Assembly: GCA_025757985.1 (NCBI GenBank)
Contig: CP107210.1
Span: forward strand, 1,922,001 to 1,986,000
Length of the DNA: 64,000 nucleotides
Direction: 5' to 3'
DNA from: Oscillospiraceae bacterium
GTDB taxonomy: Bacteria; Bacillota; Clostridia; Oscillospirales; Ruminococcaceae
Positions within the stretch are counted from its first letter, which is position 1, and each line of letters starts with the position of its first letter. Below the pieces are notes generated by a model, which was not told where the DNA came from, searched no databases, and saw nothing but the letters and a program-made list of their open reading frames with translations. Shown one piece after another: positions 51,601 through 60,898 of the stretch. The translations under genes and the position numbers were made by a program.

Positions 51601-54463
51601 ATGCCGTGAAGTTGCCATTTGCACGGAAAACATACTTATCCGAACGGATGCGTACATTGACACCGATCGCGCCCCAGGAACCTTCCTTCGGAACCACATT
51701 GGCAACGCCTACGGCATTGGCCTGCTTATTCATGGTATCATACATCCAAACGGAGAACACCTGCTTCTGCGGTGTACCGAAAGCAAGTCCGATCACCTCT
51801 GTGGGCTCATCAATTATATAGCTGTATCTGCCGGCATGTGCCTGCTTGTCAGTGCGGGTAGGCGTGCCGGACTTTTTCAGCCATCCTGCAAAGCTGTTGT
51901 CACCGAAGCTGTCATACAGGGAGACTGCATCCGTGGCAGAGGTCTTAAAGGAGAACACGGAGCTTACTGCGCTGGTGCCGCCCAGACGACCCTCAAAGGC
52001 AGTGACTCGCCAGTAGTAGGTGGTCTCCTTTTCCAGACCTGTGGCTGTAAAGGAGGGATCCGTTACCGTGGTATTCACAACTACATCGGTAAAATCCTGA
52101 TTCTTGGAGATCTCCAGCAGGTAGCTGCCGGCACCCTCAACAGGATTCCATGCAAAAGCTGTTCCGGAGACGAGCTCCACATCCTGCGCGCCGCCCGCAG
52201 GAGAGGTTAGGACAGGCGCCTGCACCTGCACGCACAGACCGGTGCGGTAGGCATCCCGGTACATACCGGTCTCGTTACTCTTAAAGTGGTCGTTGCCCTG
52301 AATTTCCTTGATCTTTGAGCCGGGCTTGACCTCGAAGTTCTGACCGGCAGCGTTTACGAAGCCGATATCCGTACCGGCGTCATAGCTCTGGTTGTTATTT
52401 ACCTCACCGTAGGTAGTAACTTCACCCACAAGGGAATAGGAAGCGCCGCCCACTGCGATGTTATTTTCGATCACCGCATTCTTGGGGATGCAGCCCTTGC
52501 TGCGCTGCGCAGAGCACTGGCTGCACTTTTCCAACGCAAGCATATCCGCGTCGAACATTCCGGGGTACTGCGCTTTCCACTTGGCAAGGCTTGCTGCATT
52601 TTCGGGCTTCATCAGCTCGTCCACCATTGCCTTCCATGCCTTGTAGTTACCGCCATCAGGGATGTGGGCAGACTTATGTGCCCAGCCCATGCAGCGGTTG
52701 TCATAGCGGATGAAGCCGCCGCCGTTATTGACCTCAATATTATTGGAGATCACATTGTCCCGGCCGCCGCCCACCAGGAACGCATTTGCCTTCATATTCA
52801 CAAACAGGTTATTGGTGGCAATGGTGCCGGAGGCCATATCATCCAGATAGATACAGTAGGTACCGCCGTGGGTGGTATTGGGGATATCATAGAAATAGTT
52901 ATTGGTAATGACATTTCCCCGGCTTGTCCAGTCACGGGTACAGGTGTAGATCGCGCCGGAGTCACCTGTCTCGTAGAGGACATGGGAAATCTCGTTGCCC
53001 GCAATCTTATGGTTATTACCGGAGAAGGCAACAGCCTGATGAGGGGCATTGGTGATCTTGTTTCTGGTCACCAGATTGCCACAGCCGAAGATGCTCACTG
53101 CCGGAGCATAGGTACGCTTGATTACAGAATAATCGTCAAAGAGGCAGTTATCCACCTTGTTATTGCCGGGGGTCAGCGAGAGAACCTCGCCGCCGTCCAG
53201 CAGGACACCGCCGGAGCCCATGTGCTTAAAGTCACAGCTCTGAACGGCATTATCGTGGGTTTCAAGGTCGCCGTTCATGGTAACGCCCTTCTGACCCATA
53301 TTGGTAAACAGGCAGTCGGCAATCAGAATATGATTGCTGTCGTACAGGTCAATGGCATTTGCGTTGCCGGCGGTGAAGTGCAGACCCTCAATGGTGATGT
53401 AAGAGGCACCTTCCAGCTTGAAGAAGGGATCCGCCAGCACGCCTAATTCAACTTTTCTGCTAGCAATATCCGTCTCAGAGTAAACGTACATCTTATCATT
53501 GGTACGATCCAGATAGTACTCACCGGGGGCATCCAGTCCACAGAGAATATTGTACACATAGAATTTCTTGGGCTCGTTGCCCTCCATGGCATACCAGGTG
53601 GGATGCTTGCCCGTGAATTTGACGCCGTACGACGTGTCCATTTCCACAGTCTTGGAAGCCACATTATCATCGGCGTAGGTGTGGTTAAAGTAACCGTAGG
53701 TCCAGACATCGTCCTCCAGCTTCAACAGGTCGAACATATCCTTAAGACCCTGGTCGTTACAAGCCCAGATCGGTCCCTTCTCCTTCGTAGGATCAGGAGA
53801 GTCGTTATAACGCGGATTAAAGCCCGGGTCAAAAATGTGGCTGGGCTTTACAAAGTCCTTGTCCGGGTAGCGAGCCATGTGCATACTCTCCCCGTCCATC
53901 ACAACATTGAGAGGGGGCGGCAGCTCCGGCCAGCCATAGCCCACCTTGGGGATGGGTCCGATGTTATCAAGACCCAGTGCCTTCATATCGCAGACATACA
54001 CATTGTCATGAGCAGCCTCGGGCAGACGGGCAAGAATATCTTTGTCCGTTACATGCTCAAAACGGTTGGGCTCAACAGAGACCGTGCCGGAGAAGGTCAC
54101 CTCGGCGCCCTCTGCAGCCTTCCAGACAATCGGCTTTCCGGCCTCTCCGGAATCCGCCGCAGTCAGTTCCAAGGCACTGCTTGCTAAATACTCACCACCG
54201 AGAAGATTCACAGTGATGCCGCCCGCAGGCAGTCCGGACTGTTTCAGCTCCCGAACCTTATTGCGTGCGCCTTCCAGAGTCTTTAATGGTGCACCGACAG
54301 TACCCGCTGCTGCATCATCACCGGTAGGCGATACATACAGCTGCGTACCGGTTGCCGGCTGCGCGTCGGCTGCACCCTCTGCATTTACAAGCATCGTGGG
54401 CATTGAGCCGAAAGCCAAGCATAATGCCGTTGCGAAGCTAAGCAAACGTTTTCCTTTTTTCAC
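48635..54463 (-). CDS. Giant cell-surface beta-helix glycan-active protein
   Basis: A 1942-residue secreted, membrane-anchored protein. A signal peptide (residues 1-29, ending MLVNAEG) is followed by a right-handed parallel beta-helix (about 40-735). It starts TQLYVSPTGDDAAAGTVGAP, in the style of GH141 or related beta-helix hydrolases; GH141 includes alpha-L-fucosidases. Next come a fibronectin III domain (745-840), a LamG/ConA-like domain (845-1025), two Big2 Ig-like domains (1045-1205) and a carbohydrate-binding jelly roll (about 1210-1370). About ten Cys-rich repeats follow (1380-1890; YWTCSQCKKLFAD or GDWTQTKAPTCTE types). The C-terminus is a membrane helix with a RKRK stop and no LPXTG. 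The start is GTG with GGAG upstream. GC is lower than in its neighbours. Confidence 0.85.
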   Translation of the reverse strand: MKKGKRLLSFATALCLAFGSMPTMLVNAEGAADAQPATGTQLYVSPTGDDAAAGTVGAPLKTLEGARNKVRELKQSGLPAGGITVNLLGGEYLASSALELTAADSGEAGKPIVWKAAEGAEVTFSGTVSVEPNRFEHVTDKDILARLPEAAHDNVYVCDMKALGLDNIGPIPKVGYGWPELPPPLNVVMDGESMHMARYPDKDFVKPSHIFDPGFNPRYNDSPDPTKEKGPIWACNDQGLKDMFDLLKLEDDVWTYGYFNHTYADDNVASKTVEMDTSYGVKFTGKHPTWYAMEGNEPKKFYVYNILCGLDAPGEYYLDRTNDKMYVYSETDIASRKVELGVLADPFFKLEGASYITIEGLHFTAGNANAIDLYDSNHILIADCLFTNMGQKGVTMNGDLETHDNAVQSCDFKHMGSGGVLLDGGEVLSLTPGNNKVDNCLFDDYSVIKRTYAPAVSIFGCGNLVTRNKITNAPHQAVAFSGNNHKIAGNEISHVLYETGDSGAIYTCTRDWTSRGNVITNNYFYDIPNTTHGGTYCIYLDDMASGTIATNNLFVNMKANAFLVGGGRDNVISNNIEVNNGGGFIRYDNRCMGWAHKSAHIPDGGNYKAWKAMVDELMKPENAASLAKWKAQYPGMFDADMLALEKCSQCSAQRSKGCIPKNAVIENNIAVGGASYSLVGEVTTYGEVNNNQSYDAGTDIGFVNAAGQNFEVKPGSKIKEIQGNDHFKSNETGMYRDAYRTGLCVQVQAPVLTSPAGGAQDVELVSGTAFAWNPVEGAGSYLLEISKNQDFTDVVVNTTVTDPSFTATGLEKETTYYWRVTAFEGRLGGTSAVSSVFSFKTSATDAVSLYDSFGDNSFAGWLKKSGTPTRTDKQAHAGRYSYIIDEPTEVIGLAFGTPQKQVFSVWMYDTMNKQANAVGVANVVPKEGSWGAIGVNVRIRSDKYVFRANGNFTASNVTRSEGWHEFKWDYTSGTDCKMYIDGQLVHTIEGVSGAIRMEIGDYWKETGNPGDVCGFMFDEVKIGDPVINPVPQKLTLDKTELTLEVDGETQLEALLDAIPDVDMPLEWTVEEHEVAIVVNGRVTGKRAGDTKITVSVKDYPHVKAECTVHVHADLVVPVESVEISPTQKTVSLQDSFAISAKVLPEQATNKEIVWSSSDPNVAFVENGRVYTRNTGSAVITATSVDGGKTATCKVTVVDPTKLPNPGFELGDKTGWSQYPGTEGEGIAWSVNEGAARNGVFGADVTTTDSIPVVNGKGYAHKGVQYRLENADQSPLRCDVNYTMKAWVKAADDTTHEMGIFVIPRGGAYSANIVPTYKQVKQADGWVQLEISLTPEQLEKYTGMNKLDFIIGNKNTTESAGHFFVDDAELTVGNQIAHTHDLVKTEEKKATCTEDGNKAYWTCNSCKKLFADENSTTETTLEQVTLKATGHTLTHAPAKEATCTADGNEEYWTCSQCKKLFANETCTTETTLEQVTLKATGHSFGEWKQTKAPTCTEAGEETRSCACGEIETREVAALDHSFGEWTQTKAPTSTEAGEEERTCATCGYTETREIPALDHSFGDWTQTKAPTCTEAGEEARSCATCGYTETREVAALGHKLTHIPGKAATCTADGNVAYWSCSQCEKLFADEKSTTVTTLEQVTLKATGHHFGDWTQTKAPTCTEVGTETRSCACGVTEGRSILALGHHFGDWAQTKAPTCTEVGTETRSCACGVTEGRSILALGHHFGDWTQTKAPTCTEVGTETRSCACGVTETREVAVLAHKLTYISGKAETCTADGNEEYWTCSQCKNRFADENGTTKTTLERVTLKATGHHFGEWKQTKAPTCTEAGVETRSCTCDVTETREAAALGHKLTYVPAKEATATSEGNIEYYVCSECGKYYSDAEGKNEIEKDSLVIEMLKPEKETNAPAQAGGNFPVVPVIVIIVLTGIAVPIVYSVRKRK
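49207..49548 (-). repeat. 114-bp tandem repeats in the Cys-rich region
   Basis: Three near-identical direct copies begin at 49207, 49321 and 49435, each 114 bases, encoding 38 residues of the type ETRSCACGVTE...HHFGDW. Differences are few, so the copy number can change by slippage or recombination without breaking the frame. Confidence 0.88.
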
Positions 54464-54874
54464 ACAATCACTCCTATAAAAATTTTATCGGCTGCCGAGG
54501 GGGGTATGCCAATGTACTTACTATATTTACATACTGACCTGGCGTTTACAAGCTTAAAGACAGGACTTTCGTTTAATGCAGAGGTTCAAAATCGGCTCAC
54601 TCTGTTCAATTTCATGACCATTCCCTTCCGCTGAGTTACAAGGCTCCAAAGGGAACGAAACAAGGACGGTACAAATAAAAGCAGACGTTCAAAAAAGTAG
54701 CTGTTTCCCTCCGAATACGAATTTTCTGCGTCTCTGCGTTGCTTCAAAATTCGATTATCGGTTCAAAGTTCGTACATAGGGGTTTCGCCTGACTAGCCCA
54801 TCTGGTACAATGACAGTGCAGGGCGTTCGTTCCGCCTTTGATTTTTATGATATATTCTCTGGAGGTAAACAGGT
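54464..54874. other. Divergent intergenic region
   Basis: 411 bases between the divergent beta-helix and GH2 genes. It is AT-richer than its surroundings. GTTCAAA-type words recur (54595, 54687, 54762), which may be regulator sites. A TACAAT near 54805 and TATATT near 54850 are possible -10 boxes for the GH2 gene, but no convincing -35 box was seen. No ORF is supported. Confidence 0.4.
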
Positions 54875-57796
54875 ATGGATGCATTCGCTCAAATTGCTAA
54901 AGAAGGAATTGGCGGTCGCACGGAGCTGCTCTCCGTTCCGCTTCCCCCACAGCCGCCGACTCATTCAGTCACGCTGGAATGCTGCTCGTCGTCTCCGACA
55001 GAGGCGGCACCGAAAATGCAGACGCATGCTCAGTTGCAGGATGCCTTGCAGGAGATGCGGCAGCGGTATGCGCCGTTTCTTGCGGAGGTCGCCCCGGCGC
55101 TGGAATCCATGCGCCAAACGTGCACGCTGTCCGATTTCCGCTGGAAGCGGGAAGAGGACACAGACTGGCAGAAAGTCTCTCTGCCGCACTACGGAGCACC
55201 CCTTGGTAACGCATCGACACAGTATGAGACAGAGTTCACGCTGAGAGAGATTCCGACCGATCGTCGCGTCTTTGTCGTGGTGAACGGTGCCGACTACAAG
55301 GCACACATCTTTATCAACAACCATTTGGTCGGAAGTCATGAGGGCTTCTTTGCCACGTTTGAATTTGACATCACCAAATGGGCTCACCCGGGCTGCAACA
55401 CACTCACCATCGAGCTGGAAAACGACTATGTTATGCTTGGCAACCGGACAGAGCGCAGCGAGGCTGTACTATGTGGCGATAAAATTTACGCGGCCACGGG
55501 TCCGGGATATGACGACCCACAGTTGGGCTGGCACCATTGCCCGCCAGGGATGGGGCTGCTGGACACGGTTCTGATTGAGACGCGTCCCGAAATTTACTTT
55601 CAGACGGTTTTCGCCCGCTGCCTGGAGGAAGAGGTGGAATTCTGGATAGAAGTCGGCAGCGGTGTCTACGAGTATCGCGACATCTCGTTTCTGCTTTCTG
55701 TGTACGGTCAGAACTTTGAAGAAACCATACTGGAGGAGTTCCCTGTCGTGCCTTCTACCGGAAAGCAGCTGGGTGTCGGCGACACTTACTCAGAAGTGCT
55801 TGCCAAACGGGACGGTACGCTGAACGCACAGTTGCCGCTTCCGTGCGGAAAGGGACAAAACCTTTACAAGGTCCGCATCCCTGCCACATCCCTTCGCCGA
55901 TGGGAACCCGACGCGCCGTGGCTGTATCAAATCCAGCTCAAGCTGCTGGACGAGACAGGCAGCGTTGTTGATACACACCGCAGCCAGTTTGGGTTCCGCA
56001 CGTTTCGCCAGCAGACAGAGAAGGAACCGCGCGGTATGTTTTTCCTGAACGAGCGTCCCATTCGTCTGCGCGGCGCAAATACGATGGGATTTGAGCAGCA
56101 GGACGTCATGCGCGGAGATGACGCGCAGCTAATTGACGACATCCTGCTCGCCAAACTATGTCACATGAATTTCTGGCGCATCACACAGCGACCTGTCCAG
56201 CAGAAAGTTTATGATTTCTGTGACCGACTCGGTCTGATGGTGCAGACAGACCTCCCGCTTTTCAGCTGCCTGCGCCGCCGTCAGTTCTGTGAGGCGGTAC
56301 GGCAGGCTGAGGAGATGGAGCGCCACATCCGCTCTCACGCCTGCTGCATTCTGTCCACATATATTAACGAGCCGTTTCCCAACGCCGCCAATCACCCAAA
56401 CCTCAATCTGGATCGCAGCGAATTGGAACGTTTTTTTGCCGCTGCTGACATTGCAGTCCGGCTGAACAACCCGGACCGTGTCATCAAGCACGTCGACGGC
56501 GATTACGATCCGCCGTCCTCCACGCTTCCGGATAATCACTGTTACCCCATGTGGTATAACGGTCACGGAATCGACATTGGCAAACTGCACAAGGGGTACT
56601 GGATGCCAGTGCAGCCGGGCTGGTATTACGGCTGCGGCGAATTCGGATGCGAGGGACTCGAGGACTGGACGTTAATGCAGGAGCGCTATCCTGCCTCGTG
56701 GCTTCCCTTGCCTGGCGAGCCGGCTTCCGCTTGGTCTCCTGAACGGATTGTCCGCGCCCAGACGGCTGATTTCTATCACTTCTTCTACGACCGTCCGGAC
56801 AGTCCCGAAGAGTGGGTCAAGTCCAGTCAGGCATTTCAGGCGTATGCCACGCGCGTCATGACGGAGGCGTTCCGCCGCGACGACCGCATGATTTCCTTTG
56901 CCATCCATCTGTTCATCGATGCCTTCCCTTCTGGCTGGATGAAGGCGATTATGGACTGCCGCCGGATGCCCAAGCCCGCCTTTTTCGCTTATCGCGATGC
57001 TCTGGAGCCTCTGATGATCAGTCTGCGGACGGATAAAACGGTGTTTTTCTCTGGCGAGGACGCTTCCGCTGAGGGCTGGATCTGCAACGACACCGAGCAG
57101 GAAGGCGAATTCCTACTCCGCTACGAGCTTCTGTGCGGCGACCGTCTGCTCCGGCGCGCGGAAGAAATGGTACACATAGAGGCCAACCGCGCGTGCTGTT
57201 TGGGAACTGCCCGCTTCCGTCTGCCGGAAGTGGATACTCAGACGCGCGTAACGCTGCGCGCTTTCCTCCTGTCAGGTCAAGAGTGTCTTGCATGGAACGA
57301 GCTTGCGTACAACGCACTTCCGGCGTGTGGTGACGAGCCGGAGCTGATCGTCCGCTCGGCGCGGGAAATCTCGAAGGAAGACCTCTGCGCCACCGAGGAT
57401 GGCGGCATCTTGTGGGTGGACAGCCCGGAGGCTGGCGATTACTCTGTGGACAGCCTTTGTTTTTCCGTCCGGGAGAGTGGGATGTCTCCCCTTCACTTTG
57501 CAAGTCCCAAGACGGGCCACCCGTGGGTAACCGGGCTTGGACAGGAACTCTTCCGGCACTGGTATTCCTCTGCGGAGGACCGCATCGCGCCCCTCGCGGA
57601 CTGCACCGTGCAGGCGGAAGGTTTCTCTACCGTACTCACCAGCCGCAACATCGGCGAGTCCGGGACGTGGGAGCCCGCCGCAGTGCTGTGCGAGCGTCGC
57701 TGGGGAAAAGGACTCATTGTACTGTCACAGATTCCTCTTTCGCGAATGCGCGAAAATCCCGCCGGACGTATACTTCTGTCGCGCATTCGCGCTTAA
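54875..57796 (+). CDS. Glycoside hydrolase family 2-type enzyme
   Basis: A 973-residue enzyme without a signal peptide, so cytoplasmic. An N-terminal extension is followed by a jelly-roll sugar-binding domain (about 130-260; YETEFTLREIPTDRRVFVVVNG), an Ig-like domain (about 265-395), and a barrel (about 400-680). The likely acid/base Glu is in STYINEPFP and the nucleophile Glu in CGEFGCEGLEDW. A beta-rich C-terminal part follows. The specificity (galactosidase, glucuronidase, mannosidase or other) cannot be told. TGGAGG precedes the ATG. It faces the beta-helix protein and precedes the PHP and MFS genes, so it may process imported oligosaccharides. Confidence 0.87.
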   Translation: MDAFAQIAKEGIGGRTELLSVPLPPQPPTHSVTLECCSSSPTEAAPKMQTHAQLQDALQEMRQRYAPFLAEVAPALESMRQTCTLSDFRWKREEDTDWQKVSLPHYGAPLGNASTQYETEFTLREIPTDRRVFVVVNGADYKAHIFINNHLVGSHEGFFATFEFDITKWAHPGCNTLTIELENDYVMLGNRTERSEAVLCGDKIYAATGPGYDDPQLGWHHCPPGMGLLDTVLIETRPEIYFQTVFARCLEEEVEFWIEVGSGVYEYRDISFLLSVYGQNFEETILEEFPVVPSTGKQLGVGDTYSEVLAKRDGTLNAQLPLPCGKGQNLYKVRIPATSLRRWEPDAPWLYQIQLKLLDETGSVVDTHRSQFGFRTFRQQTEKEPRGMFFLNERPIRLRGANTMGFEQQDVMRGDDAQLIDDILLAKLCHMNFWRITQRPVQQKVYDFCDRLGLMVQTDLPLFSCLRRRQFCEAVRQAEEMERHIRSHACCILSTYINEPFPNAANHPNLNLDRSELERFFAAADIAVRLNNPDRVIKHVDGDYDPPSSTLPDNHCYPMWYNGHGIDIGKLHKGYWMPVQPGWYYGCGEFGCEGLEDWTLMQERYPASWLPLPGEPASAWSPERIVRAQTADFYHFFYDRPDSPEEWVKSSQAFQAYATRVMTEAFRRDDRMISFAIHLFIDAFPSGWMKAIMDCRRMPKPAFFAYRDALEPLMISLRTDKTVFFSGEDASAEGWICNDTEQEGEFLLRYELLCGDRLLRRAEEMVHIEANRACCLGTARFRLPEVDTQTRVTLRAFLLSGQECLAWNELAYNALPACGDEPELIVRSAREISKEDLCATEDGGILWVDSPEAGDYSVDSLCFSVRESGMSPLHFASPKTGHPWVTGLGQELFRHWYSSAEDRIAPLADCTVQAEGFSTVLTSRNIGESGTWEPAAVLCERRWGKGLIVLSQIPLSRMRENPAGRILLSRIRA

Positions 57797-57904
57797 TATG
57801 TACGGGGGAAAGATGTGTTACTACCGCTTTTGAATCGGCCTGCTCGTGATTTTTTAGAAAACAAAGAAAAGCACGAGCTTTGCTGGGGTGACTCCAAAAA
57901 GTTA

Positions 57905-58077
57905 GGGCAATACCGCACAATTCCCGCCTGACGGCTTAAGTACCGCTCCGTTGGCTGCGGCACGGCATCTGCGTTGCCAAAATGCTCGATAATACACAAA
58001 GTATTATCTGCGCTTTTGGCTTAGCGGCTGCCGCACCTCGCTCGCTGTATCGGCACTTAGAATTATGTGGTATTGCC
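57905..58077. mobile_element. MITE-like element
   Basis: Terminal inverted repeats of 18 bases, GGCAATACCGCACAATTC (57906-57923) and GAATTATGTGGTATTGCC (58060-58077), differ at two positions and are flanked by TTA on both sides (57902-57904 and 58078-58080), a likely target duplication. The interior of about 135 bases has no ORF. A half copy in opposite orientation lies at 60603-60689. The rest of the gap 57797-58169 holds nothing recognisable. Confidence 0.72.
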
Positions 58078-58169
58078 TTATATGAAATTTAACTATGCTG
58101 CGTACAGTACAAACACATTTCATCTCTTGTTTGTGCCTTGAAGCGCAGTGGAAAGGCGTGGTCATAAAC

Positions 58170-59132
58170 ATGAACAATCGCGAATTGCTTCCAAAAAGTG
58201 GGAACTGGTACAAAGCCAACCTGCACTGCCATACGGTGCTTTCTGACGGCACATGGACAAAAGAGCAGGTCAAGGAAGAATACCGAAAGAAAGGCTACTC
58301 CATAGTGGCGTTTACGGATCACCGCCATTATGGCTGGCACCCGGAATTACAGGATGAAAACTTTTTGCCGATTGCCGGTTTTGAAGCCGACATGGACGAA
58401 CCCTACCGTATTCCCGGCGACTGGAACCGCTGCAAAACCTATCATCTCAACTTTTATGATACCAACCCCGCTGCCCATGCAGGTTTTACCGCCCCGCAGC
58501 CCCCGCAGCGCTATGGGGATATGTATTCCCTGAATGCGTTTATCAAGGAGCTGAACGAGCAGAGGTTCCTGTGCTGCTACAACCACCCGTTCTGGTCCTT
58601 GCAGAACTACGAGGATTACAAGGATCTGCGCGGTCTGTTTGCCATGGAAATTTATAATCACGGCTGCGAGCTGGATGGCCTGTACGGGTATGCGCCGCAG
58701 AGCTATGACGAAATGCTGCGCACCGGCATGCAGCTGACCTGCCTTGCAACCGATGATAACCATGACCGTCACCCGCTGGGTGATCCGCTGAACGATTCTT
58801 TCGGCGGCTGGACGGTCATCCGCGCCCAGACACTGACCTACCCGGACGTGATGGATGCCCTGCAGAAAGGTGCTTTCTATGCATCAACCGGTCCGGAACT
58901 GAAAGAGCTGTTCATTCAGGACAATGCCTTGCACATCAGATGCAGTCCGGTGGAAAAAATTTATGTTATCACCGAGAGCCGCAGCTGCAAAATGAAGCTG
59001 GCCTGCCCGGGCGAAACCATTGACGAGGCAGTGTTCCCTCTGACCGGCAACGAAGGGTACATCCGTGTGGACTGCCGCGATGCCGCGGGGCATCATGCCT
59101 ACTCGAATGCTTACCGCCTTAATGTATTATGA
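58170..59132 (+). CDS. PHP-domain phosphoesterase
   Basis: A 320-residue protein of the PHP superfamily. Metal-binding motifs are visible: NLHCHTVLSDGTW, FTDHRHYGWH, an Asp-rich GFEADMD, CYNHPFW and ATDDNHD. A beta-rich C-terminal tail (about 240-320) may be a separate domain. PHP proteins hydrolyse phosphoesters. Next to an organophosphate-type MFS carrier, a sugar-phosphate substrate is plausible. The ATG at 58170 is chosen as the first after an AAAGG; the ORF upstream runs back into the MITE edge. Its end overlaps the MFS gene by four bases. Confidence 0.85.
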   Translation: MNNRELLPKSGNWYKANLHCHTVLSDGTWTKEQVKEEYRKKGYSIVAFTDHRHYGWHPELQDENFLPIAGFEADMDEPYRIPGDWNRCKTYHLNFYDTNPAAHAGFTAPQPPQRYGDMYSLNAFIKELNEQRFLCCYNHPFWSLQNYEDYKDLRGLFAMEIYNHGCELDGLYGYAPQSYDEMLRTGMQLTCLATDDNHDRHPLGDPLNDSFGGWTVIRAQTLTYPDVMDALQKGAFYASTGPELKELFIQDNALHIRCSPVEKIYVITESRSCKMKLACPGETIDEAVFPLTGNEGYIRVDCRDAAGHHAYSNAYRLNVL

Positions 59133-60412
59133 GAAACCTGAAGGCAAAAACATGTTCCCGCCTGCCGGAGCCCCGGCAGGGAAGTGCGCTGTTCCTGCTA
59201 AGCTGGGCAGCATATGCAACAGCCTATATCGGGAGGTATAATTACTCTGCTGTGATGGGAGCTATTACCGGGCAGGGAACCCTGACACTGTCACAAGCGG
59301 GAATGGTATCCACCGGTTACTTTATCTGCTATGCACTGGGGCAGATCTTCTGCGGTTCCGTCAGCCAGTATATTTCCCCCTATACTATGATTTTTACAGG
59401 GCTGGTTCTCTCCGGCTGCTGTAATCTGGCTATGGGGGTCATTGCCGGCGGAACCATGTCAGCGGTGTGGGCGCTCAACGGACTGTTTCAGGCTATGATA
59501 TGGCCGCCTATCGTGCGCCTGTTTGCCGAGAGTATGCCGCTGGAGCAGCAAAAATCCGCCTGCGTCAACATCAACGCAACCACACCGGCCGGTACACTGG
59601 CTGCCTATCTGGCAAGTGCCGCCCTGCTGAAACTTGCCGGGTGGCGCAGTGTGTTTCTGTTCTGCGGCGGGTTGATGCTTGCCATGGCAGCCATCTGGCT
59701 TGTGGGTACCGTGCCGCTGCGCCGCGCCACGGTCATGCAAGTGATTGAGCGCTCCGACCGTTCCGGGCAGGCAGGAAACCACAGCGCACGGACTGCCCTT
59801 GCGGCGGCGTGGCTGGGGTGGATGCTGCTGCCGGTCGTGCTGCACGGCGGGCTGAAAGACGGCGTGACAAGCTGGGTACCCAGCATGATTCAGAACAGCT
59901 TTGGTGTCAGCCCTTCCTTTTCGGCAACCGTGGCAGCGGTTCTGCCGCTGGTAAACCTGACAGGTGCCTTTGGCGCAGGCTGGCTGGACAGAAAGATTTT
60001 TCACAATGAACTGCGCACAGTCGGGGCGCTGTTTTCGGCAGCCGCAGTTTGCTTGCTGGTGCTGCCGCTGGCAGTGCGGTATAGCTTGGCAGGCTCCGTT
60101 GCGCTGCTGGCTGTTACAACCGCCTCAATGCTGGGAATCAACACAATGTTCATCAATGTGATTCCTGTGCGTGTGGGGGCGCACGGCGGTGCCGCCATGA
60201 TTTCCGGTATGCTGAACGCCATGACCTATTTTGGTGCGGCTGCGGTCACATGGGGCATCGGCAGCATAGCCGAAGGCTTTGGCTGGAATGCGGTGTTTAT
60301 GCTCTGTCTGGGCATGACATTGCCGGCGCTTATTGTGTGCTATCTTTTGGCAAACAACTTGGAAAAGTTTTTTGCGAGAACAGGAAACAGAAGATGCCTG
60401 AGTAAAAAATAA
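59129..60412 (+). CDS. MFS transporter resembling organophosphate:phosphate antiporters
   Basis: A 427-residue carrier with about 12 helices. GRYNYSAVMGAI, VSTGYFICYALGQIFCGSVSQYI and NGLFQAMIWPPIVRLFAESM resemble GlpT/UhpT-type transporters, in which the WPP-R segment precedes a transport Arg. It is coupled to the PHP gene by ATGA. Uptake of a phosphorylated sugar or of the product of the PHP enzyme is inferred. Confidence 0.8.
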   Translation: MRNLKAKTCSRLPEPRQGSALFLLSWAAYATAYIGRYNYSAVMGAITGQGTLTLSQAGMVSTGYFICYALGQIFCGSVSQYISPYTMIFTGLVLSGCCNLAMGVIAGGTMSAVWALNGLFQAMIWPPIVRLFAESMPLEQQKSACVNINATTPAGTLAAYLASAALLKLAGWRSVFLFCGGLMLAMAAIWLVGTVPLRRATVMQVIERSDRSGQAGNHSARTALAAAWLGWMLLPVVLHGGLKDGVTSWVPSMIQNSFGVSPSFSATVAAVLPLVNLTGAFGAGWLDRKIFHNELRTVGALFSAAAVCLLVLPLAVRYSLAGSVALLAVTTASMLGINTMFINVIPVRVGAHGGAAMISGMLNAMTYFGAAAVTWGIGSIAEGFGWNAVFMLCLGMTLPALIVCYLLANNLEKFFARTGNRRCLSKK

Positions 60413-60432
60413 AACAGGTAAAGGAGATTCGT

Positions 60433-60606
60433 ATGAACATTCTCAAATTAACGCCCAGCTGCAAGGATTATCTGTGAGGCGGCAGCCGCCTGCGCAGTGA
60501 CTTTGGCATCCGGAGCGACCTTGACCCGCTGGCGGAAGCATGGGTGCTTTCCTGCCACCCGGACGGGCCCAGCCATCTGCCCGACGGCACAACGCTGGCG
60601 GACTAT
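60433..60606 (+). pseudogene. manA: Broken mannose-6-phosphate isomerase gene
   Basis: The frame from ATG 60433 (AAAGGAG upstream) reads MNILKLTPSCKDYL, stop, GGSRLRSDFGIRSDLDPLAEAW and VLSCHPDGPSHLPDGTTLADY. This is the N-terminus of class I ManA, where DYLWGG is conserved: TGA at 60475 replaces the Trp codon TGG. Homology ends at about 60606, where the half MITE begins. So it carries both a nonsense change and a truncation. It lies 20 bases after the MFS stop and was probably the last gene of that operon. Confidence 0.82.
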
Positions 60607-60692
60607 CGAGCATCTTGGCAACGCAGATGCTGTGCCGTGGCCGCCGAAGCGGTGCTTAAGCCGTCAGGCGGGAATTGTGCGGTGTTGCCTTA
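60603..60692. mobile_element. Half copy of the MITE-like element
   Basis: About 87 bases matching the reverse complement of the left half of the 57905 element (CGAGCAT.TTGGCAACGCAGATG..GTGCCG...CTTAAGCCGTCAGGCGG), ending in the terminal repeat GAATTGTGCGGTGTTGCC followed by TTA. The other half is missing; it is fused to manA. Confidence 0.75.
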
Positions 60693-60725
60693 GACAATAT
60701 TTTGGAGTTAAATTTGTTCAAGTAG

Positions 60726-60776
60726 CTGAAAGGGCTTGCTGTCTGTGAATTGCAGGCGGCAAGCCCTTCAGTTTTG
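60726..60776. terminator. Terminator-like hairpin
   Basis: CTGAAAGGGCTTGC pairs with GCAAGCCCTTCAG (bulge near the base) and is followed by TTTT. It probably closed the former manA operon. The stretch 60777-60898 shows nothing further. Confidence 0.7.
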
Positions 60777-60898
60777 CCTTGATCCTGCGGTTATGGACTG
60801 AAACTCTTGTATGTTTATTGATTTTAAGCTGCAAAGATATTTGGTCGGCTTGGATTGTCGAGATTGAGGCAATTGATGCACTATTTTTTTGTCATGGA

